From positions 1-64,000 of the forward strand of contig NZ_MORL01000002.1 of the NCBI RefSeq assembly GCF_001870735.1: a stretch of DNA of 64,000 nt, in the 5' to 3' direction. The notes beneath the pieces are model-generated. The model searched no databases. It was not told the origin of the DNA and saw only the letters and a list, made by a program, of their open reading frames with translations. Each line of letters begins with the position of its first letter. Within the stretch, counting starts at the first letter, position 1. Both the position numbers and the translations under genes were made by a program. This DNA comes from Arsenicibacter rosenii. Its GTDB lineage: Bacteria > Bacteroidota > Bacteroidia > Cytophagales > Spirosomataceae. Shown in pieces: positions 26,750 to 36,339 of the stretch.

Positions 26750-28777
26750 TTAGACCTTGTCCTGAAACGGCACAAAGTAGTCCAGCGCATCGGGGTTACG
26801 CATGGTATCTTTTGCGGCAACCAGAGACGGATCAAGGCCCGAAAGGATCTTTTTTACCGGCATTTCCATTTTTTTGCCGCTGATGGTATACGGAATTTCG
26901 CGGACGGCAAAAACCGCGTCGGGCACATGGCGGGGGCTGCACTGGATACGCAGCGTTTTTTTGATCTGGTCGACCAGTGTGCTATCAAGATCCTGGTTTG
27001 CTTTCAGAACGACAAACAAAGGCATGGCGTACCCGCCGTTCTCCTTCTCGATCCCGATCACGAGGCTATCGGCAATTTCGGGTAATTGCTCCACCGCGCT
27101 ATAAATCTCGGCCGTACCGATCCGGACGCCATCGCGGTTGAGGGTGGCATCTGAGCGGCCATAGATAATAACACCGTTGTGGCCGGTGATTTTGATAAAA
27201 TCGCCGTGGCGCCATACATGCGGGCCAAAATTGCCGAAATAGCTGTCGGTATAGCGTCGGTTGTCGGTATCGTTCCAGAAAAAGACCGGCATGGAGGGCA
27301 TGGGGGCCAGAATCACCATTTCGCCGAGCGACTCCCGAACCGGATTGCCGGTTTCATCAAACGCCTCAAGTTTGCAGCCCAGTAACCGTCGCTGAATTTC
27401 GCCGGGGTAGACCGGAAGCAACGGACAACCGCCTACAAAACCGCTGCAGATATCGGTGCCGCCGCTGAAGGAAATAAGCCAGACATCTTTTTTCACGGAT
27501 TGGTAAATCCACTCAAAGCCCTCATTCGGTAACGGCGAACCTGTCGACCCGATAGAGCGGAGCGCGTTCAGGGAGTGGGTTTTGGCCGGTTCAAGCCCCG
27601 CCCGCATGGCGGCGAGGTAATAGGCCGCACCGCCTCCGAAATGATTTATTTTGAGCTGATCGGCCAGGTCCCACAATACGTTCATGTCGGGATATGCCGC
27701 TGAACCGTCGTAAAGAACCAGTGTAGCGCCCACCAGCAGCGACGCCACGGAGAAGTTCCACATCATCCAGCCCGTTGTCGAGTACCAGAAGTAGCGCTCA
27801 CCCGGCTTTACGTCCTGATGCAGGGCCAGCGTTTTCAGGTGTTCAATCAGACAGCCACCTACGCTGTGGGTGATGGCTTTCGGTTTCCCCGTTGTTCCTG
27901 ACGAATAGAGGACCCAAAGCGGGTGTGAAAACGGTACGGGCGTAAATTCGAGGCCGGTATGCGGTGTATTGAGTACTTCATCCCAGTTAATGCTCCATTC
28001 GAGTCGGCTGTCGGGATTGAGGTAGGGTAGCCAGACAACCTTTTCAAGAGTAGGCAGGTGCTGGCGCAGCTCACGGAAGGCACTGATCTTTTCGATAGGC
28101 TTCCCGTTGTAGGTATACCCGTCGACGGCAAAAAGTACTTTAGGCTCAATTTGCTGAAAGCGGTCAAGAATGCTGCTTGTACCGAAGTCGGGCGAACAAC
28201 TCGACCAGATGGCCCCGACGGCGTTAGTCGCCAGAAAGGCCACAACGGCTTCCGGAATGTTGGGTAGTACAGAGACCACGCGGTCGCCCGGCCCGACATT
28301 GACCGACCGGAGATACGCTGCTACCGCCGCTACCTCTTCTTCCAGTTGTGTCCACGAAATGGCCGTTGGTCTCAGATCCGACGCCACCGACCGCTCCGAA
28401 TGAAAAAGGATGGCAGGATGCTGCTTGTTTTTAAACCGGAACGCGTGCTCGGCGTAATTGACCGTTGCGCCGGTAAACCATTCCGTACCGATCATACCGT
28501 CGGGGTTGCGGTCCAGTACGTCGCGGTAAGCAGAGTGTGATTGTATGTCAAAAAACTGATAAATACTCTCCCAGAAATCCTCCAGATCCGTAACCGACCA
28601 GTCCCACAGGTCGTCATAGTCCCGGATGTATAATCCCTTTTTGACAAAAAGCCAGTCCATGTACCGCTTCAGTGTCGAACTCTCGATAAATCGGCGGTCA
28701 GGTTTCCATAGATACGAAGATGCTTGTTTCTGTGTCATCTGCCGGTAGTTGTTAGCCCGAAAAGATGAGTCATGCAT
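26750..28777 (-). CDS. aacS: Acetoacetyl-CoA synthetase (acetoacetate-CoA ligase)
   Basis: A 675-aa ANL-superfamily ligase making acetoacetyl-CoA from acetoacetate, ATP and CoA. The AMP-binding P-loop YSSGTTGKPKAITHS is intact, as are FWYSTTGWMMWNF, GSTGSPL and the C-terminal hinge and lysine segment (GRSDATLNRDGVRIGTAEIY, and SGKKMEMPVKK). The N-terminal ACAS_N-like segment (DLWDWSV...FW) and family length favour acetoacetate over acetate. An in-frame ATG at 28738 would shorten the protein by 13 residues and is an equally plausible start. The role is salvage of ketone bodies into fatty-acid, sterol-like or polyhydroxybutyrate metabolism. Cytoplasmic. Confidence 0.93.
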   Translation of the reverse strand: MHDSSFRANNYRQMTQKQASSYLWKPDRRFIESSTLKRYMDWLFVKKGLYIRDYDDLWDWSVTDLEDFWESIYQFFDIQSHSAYRDVLDRNPDGMIGTEWFTGATVNYAEHAFRFKNKQHPAILFHSERSVASDLRPTAISWTQLEEEVAAVAAYLRSVNVGPGDRVVSVLPNIPEAVVAFLATNAVGAIWSSCSPDFGTSSILDRFQQIEPKVLFAVDGYTYNGKPIEKISAFRELRQHLPTLEKVVWLPYLNPDSRLEWSINWDEVLNTPHTGLEFTPVPFSHPLWVLYSSGTTGKPKAITHSVGGCLIEHLKTLALHQDVKPGERYFWYSTTGWMMWNFSVASLLVGATLVLYDGSAAYPDMNVLWDLADQLKINHFGGGAAYYLAAMRAGLEPAKTHSLNALRSIGSTGSPLPNEGFEWIYQSVKKDVWLISFSGGTDICSGFVGGCPLLPVYPGEIQRRLLGCKLEAFDETGNPVRESLGEMVILAPMPSMPVFFWNDTDNRRYTDSYFGNFGPHVWRHGDFIKITGHNGVIIYGRSDATLNRDGVRIGTAEIYSAVEQLPEIADSLVIGIEKENGGYAMPLFVVLKANQDLDSTLVDQIKKTLRIQCSPRHVPDAVFAVREIPYTISGKKMEMPVKKILSGLDPSLVAAKDTMRNPDALDYFVPFQDKV

Positions 28778-28982
28778 GGGGTAATAAGTAAGCTAACAAC
28801 TTACCACTAACGATTGACACCCCTTCGGGATTGTTTTTCGGGAAAATTACGTTGTTGAGAGAAGTGCGTTTTGCGGGCCAAAATACGCAAATCAGCCTGA
28901 AAAGTAAGGGACTGACGGAGAGTAGCCAATGTCTTTTTTTGATGGATGACGGGCTTTATTCCGGCATTAATCAGAAAAGCTG

Positions 28983-28990
28983 TAACTTTG
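28983..28990 (+). promoter_or_regulatory. Bacteroidota -7 promoter element for the RluB-like gene
   Basis: TAACTTTG matches TAnnTTTG exactly. No clear TTTG stands 19 bases upstream. It predicts an 80- to 85-base leader before the ATG at 29077. The rest of the 299-base divergent region 28778-29076 shows nothing else I can support. Confidence 0.45.
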
Positions 28991-29076
28991 CATCCCTTTT
29001 ACAAGCTATAAATAAAAATAAGCTGATTATCAGCAGCTATGCATGTCGACAACAGTAACAATTACTGTACAATTCC

Positions 29077-31305
29077 ATGAAACGAGATAACGACTTCGAA
29101 GGAAACGACCGCCGCGAGGGTGGCCGTGGGAAATTTGGCCGTCGCGAGGACGACCGCTTTGGAAATGACCGCCGTGGCGAAGGACGCCAGACTGGTGGCC
29201 AACGCCGCGAATTTGGCAATACAGATCGCCCGCGCGGAGCCGGAGACGGTGAGCGCCGGTTCGGACAAAACAGACCATTCAACAACGATAACGATAAACC
29301 ACGTTTTAACCGCGACAACGACCGGCCACGTTTCAACCGGCCGGATGATGAGCGGGGAGAACGGCCACGCAATGCCGGCTTCGACCGCGAAAAACGCGGA
29401 TTTGGCAGCCGTCCGGACGATGACCGCAAGCCGTTTAACCGTGAGGGTAGTGACTTCAAGCCACGTTTCAACCGCGACGGTGATGACCGCAAACCACGCT
29501 TCGACCGTGAGGGTGGTGACCGCAAGCCGTTCAACCGCGACGGCGATGACCGTAAACCGTTCAGCCGTGACCGTGAGGGTAGTGACTTCAAGCCACGTTT
29601 CAACCGCGACGGCGATGACCGCAAACCACGCTTCGACCGTGAGGGTGGTGACCGCAAGCCGTTCAACCGCGACGGCGATGACCGTAAACCGTTCAGCCGT
29701 GACCGTGAGGGTAGTGACTTCAAGCCACGTTTCAACCGCGACGGCGATGACCGCAAACCACGCTTCGACCGTGAGGGTGGTGACCGCAAGCCGTTCAACC
29801 GCGACGGCGATGACCGTAAACCGTTCAGCCGTGACCGTGAGGGTAGTGACTTCAAGCCACGTTTCAACCGCGACGGCGATGACCGCAAACCACGCTTCGA
29901 CCGTGAGGGTGGTGACCGCAAGCCGTTCAACCGCGACGGCGATGACCGTAAACCGTTCAGCCGTGACCGTGAGGGTAGTGACTTCAAGCCACGTTTCAAC
30001 CGCGACGGTGATGACCGCAAACCACGCTTCGACCGTGAGGGTGGTGACCGCAAGCCGTTCAACCGCGACGGCGATGACCGTAAACCGTTCAGCCGTGACC
30101 GTGAGGGTAGTGACTTCAAGCCACGTTTCAACCGTGACGGCGACGATCGCAAACCACGCTTCGACCGTGAGGGCGGCGACCGTAAACCGTTCAACCGTGA
30201 CGGCGACGATCGTAAACCACGCTTCGACCGTGACGGCGATGACCGCAAACCGTTCAATCGCGATGGTGGCGACCGCAAACCATTTAACCGTGACCGTGAT
30301 GGCGACCGCAAACCGTTCAGCCGCGATGGTGGCGACCGCAAACCGTTCAGCCGCGACCGTGATGGCGACCGCAAACCGCGCTTCGACCGTGACGAAAAGA
30401 AAGGACGCAGAATTGGCCGGCAGGAAGAGGCCGAAAACGGCCGTTTTTCTAAGGAGCAAACACTGGATAGCCGCGAGCGCCGTGTAGGTAAGTTTGAAAA
30501 AGCACCGAACTATAACCTCGATGCCTTGCGTGAAAAAATGCCGGCGGGCAAAAAAAAGGCAGCAGCCCGCGAGGAAAGCAGCCACAAGTCAGTCGATGAC
30601 GGAACCGTACGGCTCAACCGGTATATTGCCATCGCCGGTATCTGCTCGCGCCGTGAAGCCGATGCCCTGATTGCCAGTGGCGATATTACGGTAAATGGCA
30701 AAGTCATTACCGAAATGGGGTATAAAGTAAAACCAAACGATAAGGTAAAGTTTGGGACAAAGGTGCTGAATCCGGAAAAGATGGTCTATGTGCTGCTGAA
30801 TAAGCCGAAAGACTATATCACTACTACGGATGATCCGGAAGAGCGTCGGACAGTGATGGAACTGGTGGCTGATGCAGGCCCGTACCGCATGTATCCTGTT
30901 GGTCGCCTCGACCGTAACACAACCGGTCTTTTGCTGTTGACAAACGACGGTGAACTGGCCGAAAAATTAACGCATCCGTCAAACAATATCCGGAAAATTT
31001 ATCAGGCTGAACTCGATAAACCATTGACCGAAGAGCATTTTGAGGCGATCCGGAACGGGGTGGAACTGGAAGACGGTTTGATTAAGCCGGATGATTTAGG
31101 CATTGTAACACCGGATGCCCAGGTGATTGGTATTGAAATCCATAGTGGCCGTAACCGGATTGTGCGTCGTATCTTCGAACACTTTGGTTATGAGGTAACT
31201 AAGCTGGATCGTACAACATATGCCAGCCTGACCAAGAAGGAATTGCCACGTGGAAAATGGCGGTTCCTCGAGCCTAAAGAGGTGGTTAAGCTGAAGTTTT
31301 TTTAA
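29077..31305 (+). CDS. rluB: RluB/RsuA-family pseudouridine synthase with long repetitive N-terminal tail
   Basis: A 742-aa protein whose last 240 residues are a complete rRNA pseudouridine synthase: an S4 RNA-binding domain (about 508-555, VRLNRYIAIAGICSRREAD) and the catalytic domain with the active-site Asp in GRLDRNTTGLLLLT, plus SGRNRIVRRIFEHFG. The first 460 residues are low complexity, rich in Arg, Asp, Gly, Lys, Pro and Phe, built on DRKPF/DRKPRF units. The core of this is a 44-residue tandem repeat. Short Arg/Asp/Gly tails are usual on RluB in Bacteroidota, but this one is very long. It probably binds RNA or forms condensates (inference). Catalytic call is firm. Confidence 0.93.
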   Translation: MKRDNDFEGNDRREGGRGKFGRREDDRFGNDRRGEGRQTGGQRREFGNTDRPRGAGDGERRFGQNRPFNNDNDKPRFNRDNDRPRFNRPDDERGERPRNAGFDREKRGFGSRPDDDRKPFNREGSDFKPRFNRDGDDRKPRFDREGGDRKPFNRDGDDRKPFSRDREGSDFKPRFNRDGDDRKPRFDREGGDRKPFNRDGDDRKPFSRDREGSDFKPRFNRDGDDRKPRFDREGGDRKPFNRDGDDRKPFSRDREGSDFKPRFNRDGDDRKPRFDREGGDRKPFNRDGDDRKPFSRDREGSDFKPRFNRDGDDRKPRFDREGGDRKPFNRDGDDRKPFSRDREGSDFKPRFNRDGDDRKPRFDREGGDRKPFNRDGDDRKPRFDRDGDDRKPFNRDGGDRKPFNRDRDGDRKPFSRDGGDRKPFSRDRDGDRKPRFDRDEKKGRRIGRQEEAENGRFSKEQTLDSRERRVGKFEKAPNYNLDALREKMPAGKKKAAAREESSHKSVDDGTVRLNRYIAIAGICSRREADALIASGDITVNGKVITEMGYKVKPNDKVKFGTKVLNPEKMVYVLLNKPKDYITTTDDPEERRTVMELVADAGPYRMYPVGRLDRNTTGLLLLTNDGELAEKLTHPSNNIRKIYQAELDKPLTEEHFEAIRNGVELEDGLIKPDDLGIVTPDAQVIGIEIHSGRNRIVRRIFEHFGYEVTKLDRTTYASLTKKELPRGKWRFLEPKEVVKLKFF
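29441..30233 (+). repeat. 132-bp in-frame tandem repeat (about six copies)
   Basis: Copies start at 29441, 29573, 29705, 29837, 29969 and 30101, exactly 132 bp (44 codons) apart. The first five are almost identical at base level; the sixth is diverged and merges into shorter DRKPF-type units that run to about 30400. Near identity at silent sites shows recent expansion by slippage or unequal recombination. Confidence 0.95.
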
Positions 31306-31310
31306 GGAGC

Positions 31311-31343
31311 CGCGTGCCCCTCTGATACAAAGAGGGGCACGCG
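31311..31343 (+). terminator. Strong hairpin after the RluB-like gene
   Basis: A perfect 13-bp stem (CGCGTGCCCCTCT with its complement) has a 7-nt loop, 5 bases after the stop. No T run follows, so it may act as an mRNA end-stabilising hairpin rather than a classical terminator. Confidence 0.6.
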
Positions 31344-31460
31344 TATTGAAAAATCCATTACATTCGCTCCGAACTCCTCAAAACTGTCATTTCGAGGAGA
31401 CACAAAACAAAAGGTAGGTTAAGTTAGTTGTTGCATGACAGGCACTTCTCGTCGTCGCGT

Positions 31461-33395
31461 ATGTTAATCACTCCCGGTAAACTTTTAGCCACCATCAATA
31501 CGCCCGAAGATCTTCGGCGGCTTGACAAAACAAAACTGCCGCAAGTCTGTGACGAGCTTCGTCAGTTTATCATTGACAACGTATCCGTATATGGTGGTCA
31601 CTTCGGTGCCAGCCTCGGTGTTGTCGAGCTTACAGTCGCATTACACTACATCTTCAACACACCCGATGACCAGCTGATCTGGGACGTAGGCCATCAGGCA
31701 TACGGCCATAAGATTCTGACCGGTCGCCGGGATAAGTTTCATACCAACCGGTTTTATGGCGGGCTATCTGGTTTTCCGAAACGCCGGGAAAGTCCGTATG
31801 ATGCCTTTGGTGTAGGCCACTCTTCTACCTCTATTTCGGCTGCTTTGGGGATGGCTGTCGCGTCGCAGCTGCAAAACCAGATGCACCGCCACCATATCGC
31901 TGTCATCGGCGATGGGGCGATGACGGCGGGCGAAGCGTTTGAAGGCATGAACCACGCAGGAGCCACAAACAGCAACCTGCTGATCGTGCTGAACGATAAC
32001 TGCATGAGTATCGACCCGAACGTGGGGGCGCTCAAAGAATACCTGACGGATATTACTACTTCACACACCTATAACCGGGTGAAGGATGAGGTATGGAATC
32101 TGCTCGGTAAAATGAGCACGTTCGGTAAGAGTGCGCAGGAGATTGTGTCGAAGGTAGAGGCGGGGATGAAAGCTACGCTCCTGAAAAGCAGCAACCTCTT
32201 TGAATCGCTGAATCTGCGGTATTTCGGCCCGATTGATGGCCATGATATCGACCACATGACCAGCGTACTGGAAGACCTGAAAAATATTCCCGGCCCGAAA
32301 TTGTTGCATTGCGTAACGGTAAAAGGAAAAGGATACGGCCCGGCCGAGAAAGATCAGACCAAATGGCACGCGCCTGGGCTGTTCGACAAGGTGACGGGTG
32401 AAATCAAGAAAAAAGTATACGAAACGCCGCAGCCACCGAAGTATCAGGATGTTTTCGGACATACACTGGTTGAACTGGCGCAGGCGAATGAGCGTATTGT
32501 GGGCGTAACACCGGCTATGCCGTCGGGTTCGTCGATGAATCTCATGATGAAGGCTATTCCGGAGCGGGCGTTCGACGTAGGGATTGCCGAACAACATGCT
32601 GTGACGTTTTCGGCCGGTATGGCAACGCGGGGCGAAGTGGTGTTCTGTAACATCTACTCCACCTTTATGCAGCGTGCCTACGATCAGGTAATCCACGACG
32701 TTTGTATTCAGGAATTACCGGTTGTTTTCTGTCTTGACCGTGCCGGTTTTGCCGGTGCCGACGGACCGACTCACCACGGTGCCTACGATATTGCCTTCAT
32801 GCGCTGTATTCCGAATATGATTGTGGCGTCGCCGATGAACGAAAAAGAGCTCCGGAATATGATGTTCACGGCAGCATCTGACACCATTCAGTCTGGCAAA
32901 CAGGCCTTTACAATCCGTTATCCGCGCGGCGAAGGCGTTATGCCGAACTGGCGGACTCCGTTCGAAGAAATTCCGGTCGGGAAAGGACGCATGGTACAGG
33001 ATGGTGAAGGCGTTGCTATACTGACGTTCGGCCCCATCGGCAACTATGCCGTGAAAGCTTCGGCCATGCTTGAAAAAGAAGGGCTGCGTCCGGCACACTT
33101 CGATATGCGGTTTGCCAAACCACTGGATGAAGTATTGCTGCACACCATTTTCCAGCGTTTTGACCGTGTGTTAACGGTAGAAGATGGCTGTCTGCAGGGA
33201 GGTTTCGGAAGTGCTGTTCTGGAGTTCATGGTTGATCATGGCTATGCGGCCCGCGTGAAGCGGCTCGGTATTCCGGACGCAATTGTCGAACACGGCGAAC
33301 AAATCGAACTGCACCGGGAGTGTGGATTCGATCCGGAAGGTATTGCCGAAGCGGTTCGTGAATTAATGTTTGCGGGTTCATCCGTCAGGATTTAA
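31461..33395 (+). CDS. dxs: 1-deoxy-D-xylulose-5-phosphate synthase
   Basis: A 644-aa thiamine-diphosphate enzyme, the first step of the MEP isoprenoid pathway (pyruvate plus glyceraldehyde-3-phosphate to DXP). I chose the ATG at 31461; an in-frame TTG at 31428 adds 11 residues unlike the family. The ThDP motif GDGAMTAGEAFEGMN...LNDN, the catalytic region GHQAYGHKILTGR, and DRAGFAGADGPTHHGAYD are all intact, followed by the transketolase C-terminal domain. ispE of the same pathway lies 2 kb downstream on the other strand. Cytoplasmic. Confidence 0.96.
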   Translation: MLITPGKLLATINTPEDLRRLDKTKLPQVCDELRQFIIDNVSVYGGHFGASLGVVELTVALHYIFNTPDDQLIWDVGHQAYGHKILTGRRDKFHTNRFYGGLSGFPKRRESPYDAFGVGHSSTSISAALGMAVASQLQNQMHRHHIAVIGDGAMTAGEAFEGMNHAGATNSNLLIVLNDNCMSIDPNVGALKEYLTDITTSHTYNRVKDEVWNLLGKMSTFGKSAQEIVSKVEAGMKATLLKSSNLFESLNLRYFGPIDGHDIDHMTSVLEDLKNIPGPKLLHCVTVKGKGYGPAEKDQTKWHAPGLFDKVTGEIKKKVYETPQPPKYQDVFGHTLVELAQANERIVGVTPAMPSGSSMNLMMKAIPERAFDVGIAEQHAVTFSAGMATRGEVVFCNIYSTFMQRAYDQVIHDVCIQELPVVFCLDRAGFAGADGPTHHGAYDIAFMRCIPNMIVASPMNEKELRNMMFTAASDTIQSGKQAFTIRYPRGEGVMPNWRTPFEEIPVGKGRMVQDGEGVAILTFGPIGNYAVKASAMLEKEGLRPAHFDMRFAKPLDEVLLHTIFQRFDRVLTVEDGCLQGGFGSAVLEFMVDHGYAARVKRLGIPDAIVEHGEQIELHRECGFDPEGIAEAVRELMFAGSSVRI

Positions 33396-33412
33396 TATTT
33401 GCGTATTTTAGG

Positions 33413-33461
33413 ACAGGGTTAATGGTTACTGCTTTCGGGTAGTTACTGTTAATCCTGTTTT
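33413..33461 (+). terminator. Rho-independent terminator after dxs
   Basis: Arms ACAGGGTTAA (33413-33422) and TTAATCCTGT (33449-33458), with further inner pairing, are followed by TTTT. It ends dxs before the aspartate kinase start at 33487. Confidence 0.7.
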
Positions 33462-33486
33462 GCGTTTCTCTACTAACCCAAACATT

Positions 33487-34755
33487 ATGAAGATCTTTAA
33501 ATTTGGAGGAGCATCTGTCAAAGATGCGGCAGGCGTACGCAATCTTGCCCAAATTCTACAGGCTTATCAGGGCCAGCCGCTGGTTGTTGTGGTGTCGGCC
33601 ATGGGGAAAACAACGAATGCGCTGGAAGATGTGGCCGCGGCCTATTATCAGGGTAATCCGGCGGAAGCAATGACCCGATGGCAGACGGTCAGGGCTTACC
33701 ACAAAGGCATCATGCGCGATCTGGCGGGTGATGACATTACGCAAACCTTCCAGATTGTACTGGAATCATTTGACAAGATTAAAACCTACCTCCTGCGCCC
33801 GGTTGAAGGCTCTTTCGATCAGGTGTATGATCTGATTGTTTCGTTAGGCGAACTCATTTCCACGCAAATCATTGCGGCCTACCTCCGCAAGCTGAAAATG
33901 CCCGTTAAATGGACCGATGCCCGGTTGCTGATCCGCACCGACGGTACGTTTCGGGAAGGCAAAGTCGACTGGGAAGAAACCGAGTGGCTGATTCAGGATT
34001 ACAGTAAGAGCATTCCGCCACAGACCATTACCATCACGCAGGGCTTTATGGGGCGTTCGGCAGACGGCAACACCACAACCCTGGGCCGTGAAGGCTCCGA
34101 TTACTCAGCGGCCATTTTTGCCTACTGCCTCAACGCCGATGACGTAACCATCTGGAAAGACGTTCCCGGTGTACTGAATGCCGACCCGAAATGGTTCGAC
34201 GATACACAGCTGATTCCGGAGCTTACCTACCAGGATGCCATCGAACTGGCCTACTATGGCGCGACTGTCATTCACCCCAAGACGATAAAACCGCTTCAGA
34301 ATAAGAAGATTAAACTGTACGTACGGTCGTTTCTGGAGCCTGCTGCGCCAGGGACCGTGGTTGGGGAGTTTAACAACCATCTGCCGGTTCCGTCGTTTAT
34401 TTTCAAGATCAACCAGACCCTGATTTCGCTGCATCCCAAAGATTTTTCGTTTATCGCCGAAGATAACCTGAGCCGGATTTTCAGCCGGTTTGCGGAAGCG
34501 GGTGTAAAAATCAACCTGATGCAGCACACTGCTATCAGCTTTTCGGTGGCCGTAGATAACCATCCGGAAAAAATACCGGCTCTGATCGATCAGCTGCGCG
34601 AAGATTTTCGGGTGAGCTATAACGGTGGCCTTGAGCTGATTACGATCCGTTACTACAATCAGGAAACCATTGATCGTGTCTGCGTCAATAAAAAAGTATT
34701 GCTGGAGCAGAAAAGCCGCTATACGGTGCAACTGATCGTTAAAGACTTGGGATAA
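33487..34755 (+). CDS. lysC: Aspartate kinase, monofunctional
   Basis: A 422-aa enzyme phosphorylating L-aspartate, the first step to lysine, threonine, methionine and diaminopimelate. The ATG at 33487 places the signature KFGGASVKDA at residues 4-13; an upstream TTG (33460) would add nine residues. The kinase core carries TLGREGSDYSAA and the WKDVPGVLNADP segment. The C-terminal part (about 305-422) has the ACT-type fold expected for allosteric control by amino acids. No fused homoserine dehydrogenase. It follows a terminator and stands alone. Confidence 0.94.
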   Translation: MKIFKFGGASVKDAAGVRNLAQILQAYQGQPLVVVVSAMGKTTNALEDVAAAYYQGNPAEAMTRWQTVRAYHKGIMRDLAGDDITQTFQIVLESFDKIKTYLLRPVEGSFDQVYDLIVSLGELISTQIIAAYLRKLKMPVKWTDARLLIRTDGTFREGKVDWEETEWLIQDYSKSIPPQTITITQGFMGRSADGNTTTLGREGSDYSAAIFAYCLNADDVTIWKDVPGVLNADPKWFDDTQLIPELTYQDAIELAYYGATVIHPKTIKPLQNKKIKLYVRSFLEPAAPGTVVGEFNNHLPVPSFIFKINQTLISLHPKDFSFIAEDNLSRIFSRFAEAGVKINLMQHTAISFSVAVDNHPEKIPALIDQLREDFRVSYNGGLELITIRYYNQETIDRVCVNKKVLLEQKSRYTVQLIVKDLG

Positions 34756-34889
34756 CTGTTTTGTTGCTGATGGTTCTGTTGGGGTAGTTATTGGGTTGCT
34801 GGTTGTTCGGTGGTGGCTATATCTCACTAACCTGCGAAAACAATCAGCAACTCACTAATACAGTAACAGGTACCAACTCCGTGAAAAAA

Positions 34890-35498
34890 TTAAAATGTAA
34901 ACCGCCAGTCAATGCCGTGGTGGATGAGCAGAAAAGCAAACACAACGAGCCAAAGGATATCTACGAAGTGCCAGTATAACGTCATTAGCTTGATTTTGAG
35001 CTGATTGGGCGGATTGACGCTGTACACGAAAGCATCGATATATTGTCGCCGGCGAATGGCTTCGGCAAAGGCTATGGTCAGGAAAATAAGTCCGATCAGG
35101 ATATGCAGCAGGTGCAGGCCCGAGAGGATATATACAAATCCGCCTGCCGGATTAGCCTGTAAACCGATCCCTGCCAGTACCATCTGCCGCCATCCCCAGG
35201 CTTGTAAAACCATGAATAGAATCCCTAGCAGCAGGGTCATGCCCATGTAGGTACGGTACATGGGAAAACGCTCATTACGGAATGCCTGATTGGCGGTATG
35301 TAAGGTCAGACTGCTTAGTAAAATAACAACTGTACTAAGGAGAAAGACATTCGGCAACGCTACCTGTTTCCAGCCCGGGCCACCGCTCCGGAGGAGATAG
35401 GTAGCCAGAAGTACCAGAAAGAGGAGCACACTGCCGGCAATGCCCAGCCAGACCATAAAGCGGAACGGCTCCCGCCGTTTCGTGAAGATATTGCTCAT
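34890..35498 (-). CDS. Heme-copper oxidase subunit III
   Basis: A 202-aa integral membrane protein with five hydrophobic helices and the subunit III patterns TYLLRSG, LLSSLTLHTA, GLHLLHILIGLIFL and LYWHFVDILWLVVFAFLL. Subunit III stabilises aa3- or cbb3-type terminal oxidases during proton-pumping respiration. The start is the ATG at 35498, 17 bases after the ispE stop, so the two are probably co-transcribed. The other oxidase subunits are not in the window, so it is either a stray extra copy or part of a dispersed set. Confidence 0.9.
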   Translation of the reverse strand: MSNIFTKRREPFRFMVWLGIAGSVLLFLVLLATYLLRSGGPGWKQVALPNVFLLSTVVILLSSLTLHTANQAFRNERFPMYRTYMGMTLLLGILFMVLQAWGWRQMVLAGIGLQANPAGGFVYILSGLHLLHILIGLIFLTIAFAEAIRRRQYIDAFVYSVNPPNQLKIKLMTLYWHFVDILWLVVFAFLLIHHGIDWRFTF

Positions 35499-35515
35499 CC
35501 TAAAGCCTTTTGCGC

Positions 35516-36325
35516 TTAGAGTAACTTACCCTGCCATACAGTATAATGGCTGAATCGACTGTTGAGTTCCGGTTCACTGGCAAAGATTCCATAGATTGTT
35601 GATCCTGAACCGCTCATACTGGCATAAACGGCTCCCAGATCATACAGGGAGTTCTTTACCTGTTGCAATACCGGATAACGCGGAAAAAGACTTCTCTCAA
35701 AGTCGTTGATAACTGTATGACGCCATTCCTGTATAGGTTGCGTCAGCAAGATATCAAGCGGAATAGCCGGTTTTTCCGGTACAACACCGGCATACGCCTC
35801 TGCTGTCGAAATGGCCAGATCCGGATAAATCAGTACGATATGGTAACCAGCTAAATTAACGGCAATTTCCTTAAAAACATCCCCCTTTTCGACACAGTAT
35901 AAAGGCCTGTTCTGTATAAAAAACGCACAGTCGCTGCCGATGGGCCGGGCATAGTCTTCCAGTTGCGAAACGGACAGGCCTAACCCGAAACGTTCATTCA
36001 GCATTTTCAGCACGAAAGCGGCATCGGCAGAGCCACCGCCCAGGCCCGCCCCAATCGGGACAAGTTTGTGCAGATGCAGGTGAACGGGTGGCAGCTTAAA
36101 ATCAGCGCTGAGGGCGTTATAGGCACGTACGCAGAGATTCTTTTCGGGAGGGCCATCGATTGGAATACCGCTTGCCGAAAACGAAAAGGTATCGGCGGGT
36201 ATCAGTTCCAGGACATCTCCCCAGCCAACCGGGTAAAAACACGAAAGAAGGTTGTGAAATCCGTCAGGACGTTTTTCGGTAATCTGTAGACCGATATTAA
36301 TCTTGCTCGTCGGGAAAACGACCAT
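35516..36325 (-). CDS. ispE: 4-diphosphocytidyl-2-C-methyl-D-erythritol kinase
   Basis: A 269-aa GHMP kinase phosphorylating CDP-ME at the 2-hydroxyl in the MEP isoprenoid pathway. The N-terminal KINIGLQITEKRPDGFHNL, the ATP-binding PIGAGLGGGSADAA (about residues 90-103), the catalytic-site GSDCAFF and the C-terminal MSGSGSTIYGIF are all present. Length is normal. It lies between the PorE-like gene upstream, separated by a hairpin, and the oxidase subunit III gene downstream. Cytoplasmic. Confidence 0.95.
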   Translation of the reverse strand: MVVFPTSKINIGLQITEKRPDGFHNLLSCFYPVGWGDVLELIPADTFSFSASGIPIDGPPEKNLCVRAYNALSADFKLPPVHLHLHKLVPIGAGLGGGSADAAFVLKMLNERFGLGLSVSQLEDYARPIGSDCAFFIQNRPLYCVEKGDVFKEIAVNLAGYHIVLIYPDLAISTAEAYAGVVPEKPAIPLDILLTQPIQEWRHTVINDFERSLFPRYPVLQQVKNSLYDLGAVYASMSGSGSTIYGIFASEPELNSRFSHYTVWQGKLL

Positions 36326-36339
36326 AAAGGGTGATTCGG

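Noticed and set aside
28831-29058. 75-codon rightward frame before the RluB-like gene
   Set aside because: It lies in the divergent promoter region, contains the -7 box at 28983 and has no recognisable protein features.
29441-30233. Regular 132-bp repeats considered as a CRISPR-like array
   Set aside because: The repeats are contiguous, in frame and lack unique spacers; they encode a 44-residue protein repeat.
29037-30585. Long open frames in both orientations and other frames across the RluB repeat (445-507 codons)
   Set aside because: The repeat of few codons keeps several frames open by chance. Their translations are monotonous Arg/Ser/Leu or Val/Ala/Thr repeats, while the forward frame ends in a complete pseudouridine synthase.
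33401-33412. TTTGCGTATTTT word after dxs resembling half of the NAD-operon operator
   Set aside because: Only a half-site; no matching second arm and the neighbouring genes have no link to NAD metabolism.
34791-34979. 62-codon rightward frame after aspartate kinase
   Set aside because: It overlaps the end of the oxidase subunit III gene on the other strand and has biased, non-protein-like composition.
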